Notes under the pieces: generated by a model | Database searches by the model: none | Seen by the model: only the letters and a program-made list of their open reading frames with translations | Told to the model about the DNA's origin: nothing | Made by a program: the position numbers and the translations under genes | Assembly (NCBI GenBank): GCA_027489135.1 | Contig: JAIYAI010000658.1 | Span: 1 to 7,550 of the forward strand | DNA: 7,550 nucleotides | Reading direction: 5' to 3' | DNA from: Acetobacteraceae bacterium | GTDB taxonomy: Bacteria; Pseudomonadota; Alphaproteobacteria; Acetobacterales; Acetobacteraceae | Shown: piece by piece, positions 7,479-7,550 of the stretch | How positions within the stretch are numbered: the first letter of the stretch is position 1 | Layout of the letters: each line of letters begins with the position of its first letter

Positions 7479-7507
7479 ATTGCGGCATGTCAGGCGGCGG
7501 CGCGCAA
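7479..7507 (-). promoter_or_regulatory. Weak candidate promoter for tctC-hyuA-hyuB
   Basis: On the - strand, TTGCGC (7507-7502) and CGCAAT (7484-7479) are separated by 17 nt, the ideal spacing. The -35-like hexamer has 4 of 6 consensus bases and the -10-like hexamer only 3 of 6. It would start transcription near 7472, giving a leader of about 35 nt. In DNA this rich in G+C such matches are weak evidence. It is listed because the 114-nt leader must hold the promoter unless transcription comes from further right. Confidence 0.2.
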
Positions 7508-7530
7508 CCCACCCCGGGACCGAAAGCGTG

Positions 7531-7536
7531 TTGACA
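7531..7536 (+). promoter_or_regulatory. Consensus -35-like hexamer facing right
   Basis: TTGACA is a perfect match to the sigma-70 -35 element on the + strand and stands in the least G+C-rich patch of the leader. A -10 element at normal spacing would fall just beyond the window (about 7553-7559), so it cannot be tested here. If real, it drives a divergent gene to the right, such as a regulator of this cluster. Confidence 0.25.
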
Positions 7537-7550
7537 GCGACGCCAATGGC

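Noticed and set aside
5953..7512. A 519-codon open frame on the - strand across the 5' part of hyuA and all of the tctC-type gene
   Set aside because: It is out of frame with two genes that have complete motifs. Its translation is a run of Arg, Ala and Gly without family resemblance, so it is a frame shadow.

Overview
The window is a very G+C-rich, gene-dense piece of a proteobacterial chromosome. By eye it is roughly 70% G+C with strong G/C third-position bias. A Bug/TctC-type periplasmic binding protein beside HyuA/HyuB genes is the kind of content common in Acetobacteraceae (Roseomonas-like) and Burkholderiales. I favour an alphaproteobacterium of the Acetobacteraceae type, but that is inference from base composition and gene content only. 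No RNA gene, insertion sequence, CRISPR array or phage gene is visible.

Layout: two compact gene sets converge tail to tail. On the + strand are the 3' part of a fold-type I PLP aminotransferase (2-613), an alpha/beta hydrolase (624-1505) and an M20-family carbamoylase/amidohydrolase of the HyuC/allantoate amidohydrolase group (1502-2719). On the - strand, read from right to left, are a TctC/Bug solute-binding protein (6477-7436), a HyuA-type ATP-dependent hydantoinase/oxoprolinase subunit (4338-6464) and its HyuB partner (2716-4341). Both sets use 4-bp ATGA stop/start overlaps. They meet at a CTAG tetranucleotide (2716-2719) in which the stop codons of the two converging genes interlock. The only non-coding stretch of note is 7437-7550, the leader of the tctC-hyuA-hyuB set; it also carries a consensus-like TTGACA pointing out of the window to the right.

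The genes can be read as one catabolic module. The binding protein captures a small acidic or amide compound in the periplasm. HyuA/HyuB open a cyclic amide (hydantoin, lactam or oxoproline type) using ATP. The M20 enzyme removes a carbamoyl group to release an amino acid. The aminotransferase could move its amino group on, and the alpha/beta hydrolase could cut an ester, lactone or C-C bond in the same route. HyuA+HyuB+HyuC is the known set for 5-substituted hydantoins in Pseudomonas. Here no racemase (HyuE) is visible, HyuC is on the opposite strand from HyuA/B, and the HyuA/B sequences carry variant motifs, so the real substrate is open. The items most worth a second look are the Asn-to-Ser change at a substrate-binding position of the M20 enzyme, the Arg-to-Lys change at the carboxylate-binding position of the aminotransferase, the interlocked stops, and the unassigned substrate. 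I see a plausible, possibly uncharacterised catabolic variant, not a wholly new type of system.
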